Part shown: piece after piece, positions 15,147 to 16,276 of the stretch
How the letters are laid out: each line of letters opens with the position of its first letter
Position numbering within the stretch: the first letter of the stretch is position 1
Source: Candidatus Gastranaerophilales bacterium
GTDB taxonomy: Bacteria; Cyanobacteriota; Vampirovibrionia; Gastranaerophilales; Gastranaerophilaceae
Assembly: GCA_910587175.1 (NCBI GenBank)
Contig: CAJULH010000044.1
Span: forward strand, 1 to 16,276
Length of the DNA: 16,276 nucleotides
Direction: 5' to 3'
The notes under the pieces: model-generated
Told to the model about the DNA's origin: nothing
Database searches by the model: none
Seen by the model: only the letters and a program-made list of their open reading frames with translations
Translations under genes and position numbers: made by a program

Positions 15147-15320
15147 GCAAAAAAAAGCAAGAAGCTTTCACAAATAAAACTTGCAGAAATTGTCGATATG
15201 AATTTTAACTATATTGGTCAAATTGAACGCGGAGAAGCCAACGTGACCATTAAGACCATGAAAATTCTTGCAAATGCGCTGGGTGTGGAACTTAAAAGCC
15301 TTTTTGACTTTACTTTTTGA
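15129..15320 (+). CDS. Short XRE-family helix-turn-helix regulator
   Basis: The conserved part reads KKSKKLSQIKLAEIV, then NFNYIGQIERGEANVTIKTM and ILANALGVELKSLFDF, a textbook XRE/Cro-C1 domain with the recognition helix around NYIGQIERGE. From the ATG at 15129 the protein has 63 residues. A longer frame from 15012 adds 39 residues (many Cys, no XRE similarity) that are encoded by the GC-rich block and are unlikely to be real. Even so, the usual first helix (an RIRELRKxKGLSQ-like stretch) is shortened, so the 5' end may have been replaced or the gene may be damaged. TATAGT lies six bases before the ATG, consistent with a leaderless transcript; there is no ribosome site. It is downstream of the dnaA terminator and convergent with the TPR gene. 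Confidence 0.6.
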   Translation: MGFSGTAKKSKKLSQIKLAEIVDMNFNYIGQIERGEANVTIKTMKILANALGVELKSLFDFTF

Positions 15321-15386
15321 ATAACCTTATTTTAGTATTTAATAGTTTTAATAGTATGAATAATTTACGCTAAGGCATTGAAAGCT
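15321..15386. other. Short convergent intergenic region
   Basis: Between the XRE gene and the TPR-NHL gene I see only AT-rich sequence with a weak palindrome AATAACCTTATT near 15320-15331 and a repeated TTTAATAG / TTTTAATAG. Neither is a convincing terminator. Confidence 0.3.
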
Positions 15387-16235
15387 TTACTCTGCTAAGT
15401 CAAACTTAATCACAGTGTTTTTTTCCTGCTCTGTAATTAGAAGCTTCTGGTTCTTATCATCCACATTAAGACAATACGGTTTTTTTACTAAAAGTAAAAT
15501 ATCCACTTTCCCGTCAGGCGCCGCTTTTATAACATTTCCTTTGGTATAGTTTGCAATATATATATTGTTTTCATTGTCTATAGCAATTCCAACGGGTCCT
15601 CCGAGGTTATTTGGACCCACAAAGGTTGTTTTAACGTTTTCAGGTGTAATTCTGTAAACTGCATTCTGTGAAAAGCTTGCCACATATACATTTCCCTGTT
15701 TGTCAACAGCGACTCCGGATGGTGCCTGAATGTTTTCAAACAAAGAGCTTTTCTTTAAAGTATTTTCTTTAAGTTTTTGTTCCTGAGCTACCTCTATCTG
15801 CCTTTTTTCAACCGTATCAATTAATTTTTCTGCAGAATTAAAATATTCAGAATAGTTTGGGATTCTATCCAGATATGTTAAAGACTTTTTTAAATATCCC
15901 CTTTTATAAAGCAGGTTTCCCAAATTATACATGCTCTCATAGTCTTCAGGCATGATTTCAATCAGTTTTTCATATGTTGCAATTGCATCATTATAATATT
16001 TATAGGATTCCTGAATTTTGGCTAAATTATAATATGCTTCGTAAAATTTGGAATCAAGTTCAATTGCTTTTTTGAATGAATTTATTGAATTTTGAATTTC
16101 ATTTGAATTGTAAAAATCTATTCCCTGATTGTAATATACTGTGGCACTCGGAATGCCCTGGGCGTCGGCTTTTGGGGCTATGGCCATGAATAAAACAAAT
16201 AGAAATATTAAGCATGTAGTAATTAGTTTTTTCAT
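15387..16235 (-). CDS. Secreted TPR and NHL-repeat protein
   Basis: The 282-residue product starts with a Sec signal peptide (about 1-25, cleavage near ADA|QG). Residues about 32-130 form three tetratricopeptide repeats (for example YYNQGIDFYNSNEIQNSINS, then YYNLAKIQESYKYYNDAIAT, then MYNLGNLLYKRGYLKKSL). A charged helical linker (about 135-165) leads to NHL-type beta-propeller repeats (about 168-280): PSGVAVDKQGNVYVASF, PVGIAIDNENNIYIANY and a degenerate third. Three blades are too few for a full propeller, so it may oligomerise or be a shortened family member. Both repeat types bind proteins or glycans; the partner is unknown. It is presumably periplasmic or surface-exposed. No Shine-Dalgarno precedes the ATG; TGTTATAAT lies ten bases upstream. 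Confidence 0.85.
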   Translation of the reverse strand: MKKLITTCLIFLFVLFMAIAPKADAQGIPSATVYYNQGIDFYNSNEIQNSINSFKKAIELDSKFYEAYYNLAKIQESYKYYNDAIATYEKLIEIMPEDYESMYNLGNLLYKRGYLKKSLTYLDRIPNYSEYFNSAEKLIDTVEKRQIEVAQEQKLKENTLKKSSLFENIQAPSGVAVDKQGNVYVASFSQNAVYRITPENVKTTFVGPNNLGGPVGIAIDNENNIYIANYTKGNVIKAAPDGKVDILLLVKKPYCLNVDDKNQKLLITEQEKNTVIKFDLAE

Positions 16236-16244
16236 GATACTATG

Positions 16245-16254
16245 TATTATAACA
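16245..16254. promoter_or_regulatory. Overlapping divergent -10 boxes
   Basis: On the minus strand TGTTATAAT (16246-16254) is a perfect extended -10 ending ten bases before the TPR-NHL ATG. On the plus strand TATTAT (16245-16250) overlaps it and could serve the gene starting at 16273. The shared TTATAA core is self-complementary, so the two promoters may compete. Confidence 0.45.
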
Positions 16255-16272
16255 AAAAAGGAGAAATATACA

Positions 16273-16276
16273 ATGC
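16273..16276 (+). CDS. Start of a divergent gene cut by the window edge
   Basis: AAGGAG (16258-16263), a strong ribosome binding site, is followed nine bases later by an ATG at 16273, and a -10-like TATTAT lies upstream. Only four bases of the putative coding sequence are in the window, so nothing can be said about the product. Confidence 0.4.

Overview
This is an AT-rich, densely packed bacterial chromosomal window. My best guess for the source is a non-photosynthetic relative of Cyanobacteria (Vampirovibrionia/Melainabacteria, Gastranaerophilales-like). That is inference from gene content only: a Ski2/Mtr4-type DEVH helicase of the kind common in the cyanobacterial lineage, a two-domain secreted M16 peptidase, an isolated dnaA without dnaN beside it, and a large glycine-rich protein with a prepilin-type N-terminus. 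No rRNA, tRNA, CRISPR array, integrase or transposase was found.

Layout. Positions 1-279 are gene-free and very AT-rich. An rsmE -> CCA-adding enzyme pair, overlapping by 13 nt, runs leftward (280-2369). Divergent from it is a Thermotoga-type DAHP synthase (2438-3460) with its own terminator. Positions 3526-4225 form an accessory-looking patch: a C-terminal fragment of a secreted pilin-associated protein, then about 300 nt of non-coding, hairpin-rich sequence, then the terminator of the next gene. A large glycine-rich prepilin-like protein (4226-6655, minus) follows. It is divergent from a small helix-turn-helix gene (6760-7002), and an inverted repeat sits inside the predicted prepilin promoter. 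Next is a leftward run: radical SAM/SPASM protein (12231-13331), double M16 peptidase (9423-12197) and DEVH helicase (7047-9359). dnaA (13533-14927) is divergent from this run; the shared upstream region carries a perfect 12-bp inverted repeat and dnaA ends at a clear terminator. The right end holds a short XRE-type regulator whose 5' end lies in an anomalously GC-rich block, a secreted TPR-NHL protein (15387-16235, minus), and the first bases of a divergent gene at 16273.

How the genes fit together. Most are housekeeping: tRNA 3'-end and 16S rRNA maturation, aromatic amino-acid biosynthesis, RNA helicase and replication initiation. The surface-related parts are the prepilin-like protein, the degraded fragment beside it and the TPR-NHL protein. 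The radical SAM plus M16 pair is reminiscent of peptide-maturation pairs, but no precursor is proven. Several genes (rsmE, helicase, TPR-NHL, both small regulators) lack a Shine-Dalgarno sequence and have a -10-like box only 6-14 nt before the start codon, which suggests leaderless or near-leaderless transcripts. aroF, the prepilin gene, the M16 gene and the radical SAM gene have ordinary ribosome binding sites.
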